From assembly GCF_000276665.1 (NCBI RefSeq), contig NW_004955472.1, positions 5,070,983-5,134,982 on the forward strand: a DNA stretch of 64,000 bases, in the 5' to 3' direction. Below are positions 35,577 through 46,899 of this stretch, in pieces (the first letter of the stretch is position 1; every line of letters starts with the position of its first letter). The notes beneath the pieces are model-generated. The model was not told the DNA's origin. It searched no databases and was given only the letters and a program-made list of their open reading frames with translations. This DNA is from Chinchilla lanigera. Taxonomy: Eukaryota > Chordata > Mammalia > Rodentia > Chinchillidae. The position numbers and the translations under genes are program-made.

Positions 35577-36340
35577 AGACCTTCCAAATTTAAAGACCCA
35601 ATCCAAAAATGGGCATCTGAGATGGATACATCTCAGATGAAGAAATACAACTGGCAAATAAATATATGAGAAAATGTTCAAAGTCATTAGTCATTTGAGA
35701 AATGCAAATTAAAATAACACTGAGATTCCATCTCACTGCAGAAAGAGTGGGTATCATCACAAAATCAACCAATAACAAATGCAGATGAGGCTGTGGGGAG
35801 AAAGGAACCCTTTTCCACTGTTGGTGAAAGTGTAGACTGCTGCAACCACTGTGGAAATCTGTGTGGAGATTCCTCAAAAACTAGGATTAGAGGTGCCACT
35901 CAATCCAGTTATTTCCCTTCTGGGTATTTTTCCAGGAGAATTGAAAACATCATATCACAGCAATATATGCACATCCATGTTTATAGCTGCACAACTTGTA
36001 ATAGCTAAATCTTGGAAACAACCCAAATGTCCATTACCCAGTGACTGGATGATAAAGATGTGGTATTTTTATACAGTGGAGTATTACTTAGCTATAAGGA
36101 AAGATAAACCAGAGACTTTTATAGGTAAATGGATGCAACTAGAGACCATACTCATAAGTGAAATAAATCAGACTCACATGTGTAAACATCATATTGCCTC
36201 CCTAGTATAAGCACCTGAAAGAGTAAATAAAATCTGAAATTTACAATAGATATTGTCAAAGGGAAAGGAATTGTTCAAATATGAAAGAAAAACTGGGATG
36301 AGGAAAAAGAGAAGAAAAAGAAAGAAGGAAGGGAAAATTG

Positions 36341-36374
36341 TACATATATATATGTATACATACACACACACACA
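36341..36374. repeat. TA/CA microsatellite in L1 3'UTR
   Basis: TACATATATATATGTATACA is followed by a CA run, at the same L1 position as the tract at 28707-28761. Confidence 0.9.
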
Positions 36375-36655
36375 AGATAGCTAAAATAATTGTGCTACTA
36401 ATTTCTATTGGTTTATTGAAAGGAACAGTTAATTTTTTTGGTTTGACCTATCTTACATGCCTATATTTGATTATCTGGGTAACCAGTTTGAAGATAACAA
36501 TATGCAATATAACAACCACTATTAATTTCCTATCAACCTTTCATATCACTTTGAAATTCTGTATCATTTTTTATGTTGTTTTGTTTATGTCTTTATTTTC
36601 TGTTATTTTGTTTTTGTTCTTTTCTCCTTAAAATAAAAAAAGAAAAAAATATTTG

Positions 36656-37205
36656 TATATATAAAAGGATAGCTGGGATAATTGTTATTTTTTATTTTTT
36701 TGGTTTTTCTCCGGTACCGGGAACTGAACTCATGACCTTGCGCTTGCCAGGCAGGCGCTTTTGCAGCTGAGCTAAATCCCCAGCCCCTAGCAGGGATAAT
36801 TGTATTGCTGATGTCTAGAGGTTTACTGAAAGGAACAGTTAATACTCAAATTTTTTGGCCAACTTTGCATGCTTATATCTGGTAATTGAACAACTAATAT
36901 GAAGATAAGAATATGCAATATAACAACCATTGCTGAATTCCTACCCTCTTGTTTGGTGAAGCTCTGTATCATTGCTAAGATTTTTATTACTTGTCATTAT
37001 CTTTAATTGTTTGATCAATCTTGAATTTTTACATCTGGTAGTCTGAGCAACTTCACTGAAGATAACAATATGTAACATACCAACCATTAATAATTCCTAT
37101 CATCTTGTTTTAAAATTCTGTATCATTTTTATCATTTTTGTGGTTTTTGTTTTTGTCTTCCTTGTTGTTGTTACTTTTTCTCTGTAAAATTTTAAATAAA
37201 TAAAC
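36656..37205 (+). mobile_element. L1 3'UTR (copy E), two-unit type, plus strand
   Basis: Directly after the A-rich end of copy D a second L1 3'UTR begins in its TA-rich zone, is interrupted by an ID SINE, and continues with GGTTTACTGAAAGGAACAGT. Two related units follow about 156 bp apart (ATCTGGTA at 36877 and 37033). It ends in AAATAAATAAAC. It resembles copy A in having two units. Confidence 0.85.
36671..36803 (-). mobile_element. ID SINE, minus strand, with target duplication
   Basis: The body at 36686-36788 carries the tail block GGTTTTTCTCCGGTACCGGG and the 5' block GCTGAGCTAAATCCCCAGCC. Flanks AGCTGGGATAATTGT (36671-36685) and AGCAGGGATAATTGT (36789-36803) match at 14 of 15 positions. 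It is nearly identical to the ID at 44095-44190, so both look comparatively recent. Confidence 0.96.
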
Positions 37206-37249
37206 TTTTACATTCCACACTTGGTCACCAAAAGCTCATATTCATCTCA
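37206..37249 (-). mobile_element. MaLR provirus, 3' LTR (start fragment), minus strand
   Basis: On the minus strand this reads TGAGATGAATATGAGCTTTT then GGTGACC, matching the first bases of a MaLR LTR. With 33796-34188 it makes one LTR split by about 3 kb of L1 sequence. Confidence 0.6.
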
Positions 37250-38637
37250 CAAAAGGCAGTTTATTCATCTCTAATAGTTGCCACGGTATTACTATTTCCA
37301 ACATTGCCAAAAGTATTAAGTCCAAAATTGCCTTTGACTCAAGGCAGAATTTCACCTGTAGCCCACATAAAGGTGAAAAATAAAGTTTAATCCTTCCAAC
37401 ATACAATAGGACAGGACAAATGCTGCCTTTCCAACAAGGAAAAGTAAGGGAATAGTGAGTAATTTGACCAAAACAAGTTCAAAAACAGACAAAGCAATCA
37501 TTAAATCCTGTAGCTCCATTTCTAGGACTCACGGCAAGTTGTTCTTAGCAGTGACTCCAAAGAACTTGGGCGGCCCTGTCTCCATATTCTTGATGTTTGC
37601 AGCTCACGTGCTCTTCCCCTTGCACTGATTTCTCTCTCAAAGCTGCAGCTGGAAATTTTCACAAAGCAGATGTTCCATATTGTTGGTATCTTCAACTTTC
37701 TTGGGTGTCCATTACACCTGCAGCTTCATTCCTACAACTATATATTGCCTGGCCTCCCACAACTTTCTTTAAAATCTGAGTGCAAAACTCCCTGTCTTCA
37801 TAACTTCTGAATTCTACATGCCTAAAAATCAGTATCACATGAATGACCCCAAAGTTTTCTGGCTTGAGCATAAGCCTGCACCCCTTGAGTGATATCTGTA
37901 GCAGTCTCAGAATGCTTAGAAAGCTGAACTCAAGGGGGCACTTCTCCAAACAACCCTGAAATCCAGGATCCCAGGGAATCTCTATCAAATAAAAGATTTA
38001 AAGGATGGCACTCTTGAGCTGTGATTGGTGGGGTCATGGTGATTTCTGAGATCCTCTCCAGACTTCTTTTTCTCGTCCCTGTACAAAGCAGTTGACTGCT
38101 TGTTACAGATAATCTTTTCAGCAACAATTCTCTCCTTTTCTCCTTTTCCCCAGCTTTGCAAGCATCTGCTTTCTGGAAAAACTGCAAATTTTAAAAATCA
38201 TCAAGTATTACTTTTGGTCCCAGTATTCAAAATAGATGTGGTTGAAATCAACCAACAGTTCCCATTCTTAAATGCTGGACTGCCTTGAAATCTTCTTCAA
38301 TGGATTAATTAGTTCATCACTCAATTTGTCTGCCACAAAGTCTCAGGGCATAGGCAAATGGAATACAAGTTTTTTGCCAGGGTGCAACACACATGGCTTC
38401 TAGTGCAACTGCAAACAGAGTCCTTGTTTCCAACTGAAACCATCTCACATGGACTTTACTTTCCATATTTTACAAGTAGTCTGGTCTTCTGAATTCTGCA
38501 CAGAATCTGCCATCAAGTTTGGCTTACAAATTTCTTTCCATACTCTTACCATAAACCAGCACTAAATGCTACTAAACCACATGGACAAGTGCTGCCACAG
38601 AATGACTCCACTCCAGTGACCAGTTTCTGTACTACCC
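37250..38637 (-). mobile_element. MaLR provirus, internal region, minus strand
   Basis: The internal region is about 1.39 kb, near the usual size of MaLR internal sequences. Next to the 5' LTR the minus strand reads AAACTGGTCACTGGAGTGGA, the expected start of a MaLR internal region. MaLR elements are non-autonomous relatives of ERVL. The frames here (for example 37692-37988 minus) are short and carry no recognisable retroviral enzyme. Confidence 0.7.
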
Positions 38638-38732
38638 AATTTGCTATCACGGGGACACAATACACAATGCACACAAATTAAAGGTAAGGTTTATTTCGAC
38701 TCACAATTTCAAGCACATGCCATATATGGAAA
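38638..38732 (-). mobile_element. MaLR provirus, 5' LTR remnant, minus strand
   Basis: Read on the plus strand, TGTACTACCCAATTTGCTAT, then GTAAGGTTTATTTCGACTCA is the reversed LTR terminus. The rest of this LTR is absent, and a tetranucleotide repeat begins where it should continue. Confidence 0.65.
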
Positions 38733-38734
38733 TG

Positions 38735-38768
<34 letters not shown>

Positions 38769-38803
38769 ATCTGTAGATATCTGTAGATAGATATAGATAG
38801 ATA
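38733..38803. repeat. (TCTA)n followed by complementary (TAGA)n tract
   Basis: A TCTA run (about 38735-38768) is followed after a short spacer by TAGATAG/ATAGATAG units (about 38783-38803). The two halves are complementary and could pair into a hairpin. Confidence 0.93.
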
Positions 38804-40080
38804 GTTATGTCTATGTGCATCTTTAAAATGAATAATTTATTACTGAAATTTATTCAAGTGTTTCAAAATAAATTTATGTGTATATAAACTGATATTTTCT
38901 TTTGTAGATGTGTTGGAAATCAAACAAGTGTATACAAATCAAAGAGAAATAAATTAATAGTTGGTGTGTTACTGCATGACTTCTATTAGCAAGTCGTGTC
39001 ACTCTACTTTTCCTTGGTGAGATTTATTGCACCTATTATATGATACTGCTTTATCTTTGGTTGCATAATAAATTATCACCGCCTAATGTTGCCAGCCTGC
39101 TATGCATATAAGCATTGAAGATTGACAAAATGTTTGAGAATGGCAATTTAAAATCCAGCTAGGTAAATCCAAGATACATGTTTGCATTAGCCAAAGTAAA
39201 TTCTAAGTGAATGAGTACAATCATTGGCACAGAATTTTAATGGAAGGGAAAGGAAGAATTTACTGGAAGGATTCAACTCATGGAAGAAGACATCTGGGTA
39301 AACTGGATAATGAGTTTCTTGTCTCAAAAGGAGCATAATGACCCACTGAGGAGATACTAAGAGTCATGTTCACCCATGAAAGTAGGAACCCTGTAGGAAA
39401 GGACTATCTCTGACACTGGACAAGAGAGTTCAAGTTTAATGTTATAAGCAAAGGAGAGATACTGAATACTATTAAGAAAGATAAATCCAATATGATATTT
39501 ACAACTGCAGTTAATTTCTTTGATGAGCAATCTCTAAATAATTTAACAAGATAAATTTCCATTTTAGTCAATCTATATTAGTGAGTTTAAATTAACCTAT
39601 TTTAATGGATTTTTCTGCAAAACATATCATCTGTGGCTTACATATTAATGACTCTGTTTTCTCCTCCAAGTTATACATACTCATAAGTCATTTAAGAAAT
39701 AATATAAACATGATTGCTTAAAAGTGTTCCCACCAGTTATAAAATGTATCAGAACTATCACTGAGACAATTAGATTTGGACATTGTTCCCTAATTTTCCC
39801 CTCTCTTCAAGTTTATCGGTGATCTCTGTGAAGGTAGGGAGTAGGGGTGAAGGTTCACAAGGCCTCTTCAGGAATGGACTGTCTGTAACATGATGTCCAG
39901 TCTAACTCTTTCTGCTACTTCAAATGTGCTTCTGTCAGAGTTTCTAGTGGACAAGAAGACTACATGTCAGATCACAATTCAGAAAATGGAGAAACATTAC
40001 AAATCTAGTTATTTACCTAAAGCCAGCCTGTATGAGGGAACAAAAGAGGGGTAGTAAAAATAACTACAAATTAAGAATTG
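38804..40080. other. AT-rich unassigned sequence
   Basis: No supported gene or named repeat. Confidence 0.4.
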
Positions 40081-43000
40081 ATTGGAAGCAAAGAAGTTAA
40101 TGTAATGTCCAATTTTTTTCTACCACCTCAAAGACAAATGGAAAGAATGTAGAGAACCAGTTCAAGAAGTTATGTGAGTCCATTGAACTTTTACAGAAAC
40201 AAGAAATGCTTCCTCCCATGAAGGAGATAAGGGGACAGAGGACCACATGTCCCACTCCTGCTGGTGCTGACACCGACACCGACACCGCCCTGGACCTCCC
40301 GAAACCTGCACAGGAGAGGAAGAAAGCAGGTGCCTCTCCAATCCTAGCCAGCTGCTGCTGCGTTCTCCACAGCACAAAGCAGCAGAGCTGACATGCAAAA
40401 CACTGACCTGATCAAATATGGGACCACCATCTAGGAGTAAAGTTTCACTCCAGGACTGAAGTGTTATCCCACCACAGAAACCGGGTGAGAATTAGCCAGG
40501 AGAGAGAGACAGTAGAGAGCATCAGAGATAAACAGGGTCTCCTGGGATGTCCTTGGAGGTACAGGCTCAGGCCGAGATCACAGAGCCTGTATTCTGCTGT
40601 GGAAGACCAGGTTTGGTGCATGTAATCTTCAGGGAGAGAAGCCCTGTAGGAAATGACCTTTCATCCAGAGGAATGGGTGAGTACTTGCACTGCTGGCTAT
40701 AGTCTGCAGAAATTAGTGGTCCGAGTTACTACAGGTCAATATATGCTTAGCCGAAATGTCTTCACTATAATCACTGACCTATTTGACTCGGTTAAAGGCA
40801 GTTCATAAGTAGTTCTTAGAGTTTGTCTATAACCAGTTGATACTTGATGCCATTATCCTTGCTGGCTTTACTGCTGTAGCCATGGTGACCTCCTGACTGT
40901 TGTCAATATGTTTTCTTTCTATGCCAATATCTACATTGCCTGCGGTGGATAATACAAAGAACTGTGGATCACTCCCAAAGAACAGAACACTGGGCCAAAG
41001 AAGCCACAAATCCTAGCACTGAAATATCCAAGCAAACAAATAAAAAAGATAGAAACGTGAAAAGACAAGGCAGCAGAATGCCTCCAAAAACACCCAGCTC
41101 CCCAAAACTGATTCAGGAGGCATGGAGGAGGAGGAAATCACAAGCCACACAAGAGAGACCTCTGAGAAGGTATCAATACAGTTAAAACATTTTAATCAGG
41201 TGCTTTGTGAATTTAAAGAAGGTATAACTATTAAGATAATGATCCTAATAAGACAAATGATTGACAAGTCTAGAGAAGACACTAGTAAAAACCTCATGGA
41301 AGTAAACAAAGAGCTGCAAAACAGCATAGAAACTAATGGGAGTCTATAAAAATTCTAAGCAGAAATCCAAAGGTCACAAATGGGATTGAGACCATGACTG
41401 ATGCGAAGACACAGTGTCAGGTCTAGAGGAAAAGAATTTGGCTAGTGAACAACTCATGAGAGATGCAATACAAACAAAAAGAGAACATAAAAATAGACCT
41501 TACAGCTTCTAGCCGATTCAAAGAAGACTCATAACAGCAATTATATATGTGAAAAGTAAGAAGATGGCACAAAGGGCATAAAAACATGTTCACAGAAATA
41601 GTAGCAGAAAACATCCCAGAAAAGGAAAAAGAAAATAACACAGAGTTAAGTGAGGCATATAGAACGCTGAATAGTCATGATCAGAAACAATATTCCATGC
41701 TACATAATGATTAAAATCCCAGAAATCTAAAACAAGAAGAGACTATTAAACCTTGCTAGAAAAAAAGCAACAAATCGCCTACATATGAGTACTGATCAGA
41801 ATTACAACCGACTTCTCAACATAAAAGTAGGGAAAGGCAGTGAGAACATGGAATGAAGTGTTTCAAGCTCTCAAAGAAAACAACCTTCAATCCAGACTGT
41901 TATGTCTCACAAAATTATGTTTCAAAAGTGAGGAAAAAATGAGATATTTCCATAATAAAAAGAACCTAAAAAAGTTTATGACCACCAAGCCAATACACCA
42001 AAAAACTCTCCAGGATAACTTAGAGGGAGACAATGAAACTAACAATGCCAAAAGGCCAAATAAAATAAATACATCAGGTAGGGCTATCAATTAGGTATAA
42101 GGGACAGAAAGAAAAACAGCAACAGAAAAATAATATAATGCCAGCAAAATTCAATATTTATCAATTATAACCATCAAAAATGGACTCCATCTGCCAACCA
42201 AAAGATGCAAATTAGCAGAGTGGGTCAAGAAAAAAAAAATGTAACAGTATGCTGTACATATGACACACATTTTACACAATAAGAAATGCATAGATTAAAA
42301 ATAAAAGGATGGAAAATAATATTCCATGCAATGAATATGCAAACACAAGCAAGAAGACATGTACTATTTTCACACAAAGTTGATTACAAGCTAAAGCAGA
42401 TCTTAAGAGGAAAAGACAGATATTAGATGTTGGTTAATGAAACTATTCAACAGGAAGAGATAACAACTACAAATATATATGCACCAAACTATGGTGCATT
42501 CAATTTCATAAAATAAATTAGACATGAAACCATATAAACATTAATAGCATTATAGTGGGGACCTCAAGACCCACTATCACAAATAGAGAGATCAATTAGA
42601 CAAAAAAATCACAGTAGAAATATCAGAGTTGACCAAAACATTGAACAAAGGGACTTAGTAGATACACAGAAAGTATTCTACACAACGGAATGTGCATTCC
42701 TTTCAGCTGCCTACAGTACTTTCTCTAAATAAACAACATACTGGCTAAGTGAATTCCTAAGAAAATGCAAAGAATGAAGATTTTATCCTGCATATTATCA
42801 GATAACAGCACAATGAAACTGGAAATCTATACTGAAAGAAACCACAAAATCTATGCAAATATATGGAAGCTTAATAACACATTCCTAAATAATCAATTGG
42901 CCACAGAGGAAATTAAGGAAAAAATAAGATAATTGCTAGAATTAAATGGTAATTAATTCTACAGCAGGCCGGAGTTAATGTGACATGAAGAAAGCAGTTT

Positions 43001-43890
43001 TATGAAGGGAGAGTACAGCTGTGAATGCCCACATTAGAGACACAGAATAAGCCCAAGTAACTTCCTGTTGTACCTCAAGGTCTTAGAAAAATAATAAAAA
43101 TCCAAATCCAGATCTTGTACAAGAAAGGAAATTATAAAGATCAGAGCATAAATCAATGAAATGAAGAAAAGAAAATGTGGAATTAATGAAACAAAGAGAT
43201 AGTTATTTGAAAGAATAAATAAAATAGACAAACAGCCCATCTTAGGCAAAAAACAGGAATGAAAAGACTCAAATCAGCTAGAAATAAAAAGGTGAAATCA
43301 CAGCAGGTACCTCAGAAATTCAGGAAATTATTAGCAAACCATATATGACAAAAACTGGAGAACTCAAAAGAGAGACATTTCTAGATACACATAAATTACC
43401 AAAAGTGAACTAAAACTGAAAATATTTCAGAATCCCGAATTCCATAAAAGGAAATAAAATTGAAGCAGGAGTAAAAAGTAACCCACCAACCAAGTAAAGC
43501 CCTGGATCTGACGGTTTCAAAGCCAAATTCTACAGGAACGTCACGGAAAGTTTAACGCCAATACTGCGCAAACTTTTTCACAGAATTGAGAGGGAAAGAG
43601 TATTTCCAAAACCCTTCCCAGAAGCTAACATTATTCTGGTCTCAAAGTCAGACAAACATCCAACAAGAGAACTACAGGCCACTCTCTCTAGTGACCATCC
43701 TGCAAAAATCCTTCACAACATACTGCAGAGCGCAATAAGTCATAAAAAAAATCACACACCATGACCACTTAGGGTTCTCAGGGATGCAAGAATTTTTCAA
43801 CACATGCAAATCAATAAATGTAATTCATCACATTAACAATAGCAAGGGCAAAAATTCCATGATCTCAGTGGATAGAGAAAAATTCTCTGA
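40081..43890 (+). mobile_element. Old L1, 5' half (5'UTR?, ORF1, ORF2 start to RT), plus strand
   Basis: From about 41040 a coiled-coil ORF1-like part (frame 41122-41349) is followed by the ORF1/inter-ORF landmarks (TCAAGCTCTCAAAGAAAACA around 41866). Next come endonuclease-region blocks (AAAAGGATGGAAAATAATAT, ATATATATGCACCAAACTAT), then reverse-transcriptase-region blocks (CCTGGATCTGACGGTTTCAA, AAATTCTACAGGAACGTCA). All frames are broken. It stops near 43890, so the 3' half is absent. The 40081-41000 part is placed here only by position and higher GC. Confidence 0.7.
40101..40390 (+). pseudogene. Unexplained open segment (about 96 codons) with GACACC triplication
   Basis: The frame is open from just after a stop at 40098 to a stop near 40390. 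Its first part is rich in Lys, Glu and Asn (coiled-coil-like), its middle has an Asp-Thr run from tandem GACACC, and its end is Cys/Ser-rich. No family is recognised. It may be L1 5'UTR/ORF1-adjacent sequence or a retroposed gene piece. It is unlikely to be a functional gene as it stands. Confidence 0.2.
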
Positions 43891-44082
43891 CATTTATCCG
43901 TGATAAAAACCCTGAAGTTTACCTGTGAACTGTGCCAGTGCATTTCACATGCAGAGGAACAGATATGATTCCCAGGGGACAGACTGTGGCAAACTGTGTT
44001 TCGTAAAGATTTCTCCAAGCACTGCTCCTGTTCTTGTCTACTACATGTTCTGCCACTTTCTTACTGGGAGGTAGATTCTAAT
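43891..44082. other. Unassigned sequence between L1 and ID
   Basis: Less AT-rich than average, with no recognised feature. Confidence 0.4.
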
Positions 44083-44202
44083 TGCCTTGCACTTTTTTTT
44101 TTTGGTTTTTCTCCGGTACCGGGAACTGAACTCACGACCTTGCGCTTGCCAGGCAGGCGCTTTTGCCGCTGAGCTAAATCCCCAGCCCCCTGCCTTGCAC
44201 TT
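44083..44202 (-). mobile_element. ID SINE, minus strand, with perfect 12-bp target duplication
   Basis: The body at 44095-44190 runs from a T-rich tail (GGTTTTTCTCCGGTACCGGG) to GCTGAGCTAAATCCCCAGCC. Flanks TGCCTTGCACTT at 44083-44094 and 44191-44202 are identical. It is one of the two best-preserved ID copies in the window. Confidence 0.97.
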
Positions 44203-45774
44203 ATATCTGAGCTTTACTTAGAAACTCATTTATATTTAATAGAAAATTGTTAAAATGTCCCTAAGTACTTTCTGAGACTAGGTCAGGTGACCCTTAGCTC
44301 TTCTGTCTTGTGCTGTTGTTGTTTTGGCTTTTTTTGAGTGCTCTCTAAGCAGAGCCCCTTTCAAAACTCAGCTGCCGGGCTCTGAGAAGCCCAAACCATG
44401 TGGAAAGACCGTATGTATTTCATGGGCTCTACAGCCCCCTAAATTGAGGCCAATCTTAACATGACTCTGGCGTGTTTATAAAGATAATTCCAAATGGTCC
44501 AATGTCTGCTTTTCGAGCAGTCCTAGCTGTTTGATTCTCCCAGATGAGGCTTTAGAGTTTGTGGAGAAGAGAATTAGCTAATCTGCCTATGCACATCATT
44601 CACAGAATTATCATTTTTACAATTCACATACTTAAGAGAATGATTACTTTTTCACACAGTAGCATAGCAATTGATACCTGAAGCACTAGAAAGTGATAAC
44701 TGACTTTTTAAAGATTCTTACTCAACTACTTTGCTAACTCTTGTTATGTGCGTTTTGAGTTCTGATTAGTCCAAGTGAAGAATGTTTTGAAACTGAGCAC
44801 TGACAAACTAAAGCTAAAGTGTGACAGCAAAGACCTCATAAGAAGTCAAGAAGGAATAACTGGAACTGACAAAAATGTAGTTGAACTACAGAAACATATA
44901 GATTAAGGGTTTAGCGGAGCTGGGAAAGCTGTCTTCAAATATGTGAAAGGCTGTCATGTGGAAGATGGATTAGACTTGCACTCTGAGGTCTAGAGAGCAG
45001 AACTAATACCTCACATAGGTTGGTCCAAGGGAAGCAGATTTTATACCTAATAAGAGGAAATATTTTTCTGTAATCAGGCCAGTGAAGACTGTTTCTTGAG
45101 ATTGTAAAGATCAGTATATTTTGAGGAAAGACAGGATATTGTAATAATGCTAATTTTTTAGAGAATATTCCTATATTGGGAAAACATTGGATAGGTATTC
45201 TAATATATTCCAGACAAGGTTGTAAGAATCTTAAAATATCTATACTTTTATAAAATTCTGTATGGGAAGTGTGGTTTGTGGGCCAGGTGAAAGATAGAGA
45301 AAATAAGCAGATGCAGGTTTTTAATGAGTGTGATTTCAACAGCAAATTAATGATAATTATACAAAGGTCAATAACAATTTTTTAAATACTGTAACATGTT
45401 GAAAATATGTTGATATTTCATTCACATTTAAAAGTTGCTGGTATTTCATTTATTTGTGATTCCATTTATTCACTTACATATGTGTCTGTGGATAGATGGA
45501 TGGATATAATTTTTGTATATGACATCTGATTCTGCCAACAATTTTATAGAGCCTCCATGGAAATAAACAGAATAAAACAAAAAGAAAAAACTAGAACAGC
45601 AATAATTTAAATGAAACATTGTAACAAGAACTATAGGAAAGCTAATATGCAGATAATGTAAGACCTGGACTACTGCGCTGACTACAGAAAAAAAGAGATG
45701 GAGGGGAAAAAGATGTCATCAAAGGAGAACTGTATCATTATGATCTTCATCACCATCATGTCATCATTTGCATT
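44203..45774. other. Unassigned sequence
   Basis: A 136-codon minus-strand frame (44935-45345) is the longest clean open frame outside repeats. It has no recognisable domain, and its composition is that of AT-rich chance sequence. A GATG-type short tandem lies near 45490-45505. Confidence 0.4.
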
Positions 45775-45960
45775 ATCATAATCCTTACATTGGCTATTAT
45801 TTATTGATTATTTACTTTTGTAACACAATCTTGAGCATATGACTGATGCTGTATAGAAGGGAATTAACATCTGGAGAAGAATTGTAGAAGCTATACTTAT
45901 GGTTACCCAGTTAAGTGGAGCAGTAATGTTTCAAGCTCAGGTCTTTAATGATGATTAAGC
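45775..45960 (-). mobile_element. MIR-like ancient SINE, minus strand
   Basis: GGGAATTAACATCTGGAGAA, then GGTTACCCAGTTAAGTGGAG and TTTCAAGCTCAGGTC follow the reversed MIR order (gaggaaactgagg-like, then cacacagctagtaagtgg-like, then ggattcgaacccaggtc-like). Confidence 0.55.
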
Positions 45961-46846
45961 CTAAGAAAATATAGTATGTTGGTGTGGATGAGGTCTATAC
46001 TTTCTATGTTGTAGGCTTTAGTGGTAAGAAAACATTGCATGTCTCTTCTACATGAAGTTCCCCAACAAGTCTTTACTATAGTTCAACTTTTCTGACATTT
46101 CATAATCAGGTACATTCTTTCAGTATTTAATTGAAGATTTAAGTGTTCCTTAGTAATCTCTGAATGACTTTGAGAGAGATCAGCCAATATAATTGGTCTT
46201 AAGCTAAATATCATTGTACTAGAATTTAAAAAGCAGGAAAAAACTAGACATTTTGGAATGTCAAGAAAGAAGAAATTCATGAAATCTAAAATGAAAGTAG
46301 GCTGCCTAAACCGAACATTGACTAATATTTCCCACATAAGATGTCCAATGCATCATGCTAAAAGATGTGAAATAAATGGTTGCCTGGTTTTCTTTTGAAA
46401 GCACTAGTGTCAAGACTATAAAACTGGCAACACGTAACTTACACATAGGGAGGTGCATCTGCTTAGTGAGGGAGTGAAAAATGTTAGGAAATAAGGGAAA
46501 ACACATTTTATAGTGTTCTTCAACCTGCAGAAAAAGTCAAGATAGGTAAAGAGAAATTTCATACATTTCCGGTATGACGTGATCGAGTTATCACTAGCAT
46601 ATATCAGTGAGGGCAAACCTTATCAGATTTAAGGCAAGAGAGAAAAGTCAGGGGTAGATGTTGGAGCTGAAGAGATGAATAAATCATGTGGAATATCTTT
46701 GTGCGTTTAAGTGCTTTCTGGAAGGAAATGCCAATACATTATAGGCTTCCGGTGGTTTGGTTTGACACTACTGAGAGAAATTTTATATGGAAATGCAAAA
46801 TGGCAGTTTGTATAAAGGCCAAAATTCATGAGGTTTAATCTATTAC
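45961..46846. other. AT-rich unassigned sequence
   Basis: No supported feature. Confidence 0.4.
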
Positions 46847-46889
46847 TTAGAAAATGACACTTTTATTATTTAGTTAGAAAATGACACTT
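46847..46889. repeat. 16-bp direct repeat, period 27
   Basis: TTAGAAAATGACACTT occurs at 46847-46862 and 46874-46889. It lies just left of the GC-richer tandem block. Confidence 0.9.
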
Positions 46890-46899
46890 GACAGAACTA

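Larger units (their letters stand above)
34189..36655 (+). mobile_element. L1 3' half (copy D), plus strand, inside the MaLR LTR
   Basis: A 5'-truncated L1 carries the ORF2 region from downstream of the reverse transcriptase core to the C-terminus, then the 3'UTR and an A-rich end. Open pieces 34354-34632, 34472-34708 and 35851-36210 are consecutive ORF2 fragments in shifted frames, including the conserved zinc-knuckle-like C-terminal stretch. Frameshifts, stops and the nested copy at 35206-35576 make it inactive. Its right end passes directly into another L1 tail. Confidence 0.9.

Noticed and set aside
44935..45345. 136-codon minus-strand frame as a gene
   Set aside because: No recognisable domain, no splice or promoter context, and AT-rich composition; such a length is expected by chance in a 64-kb window.
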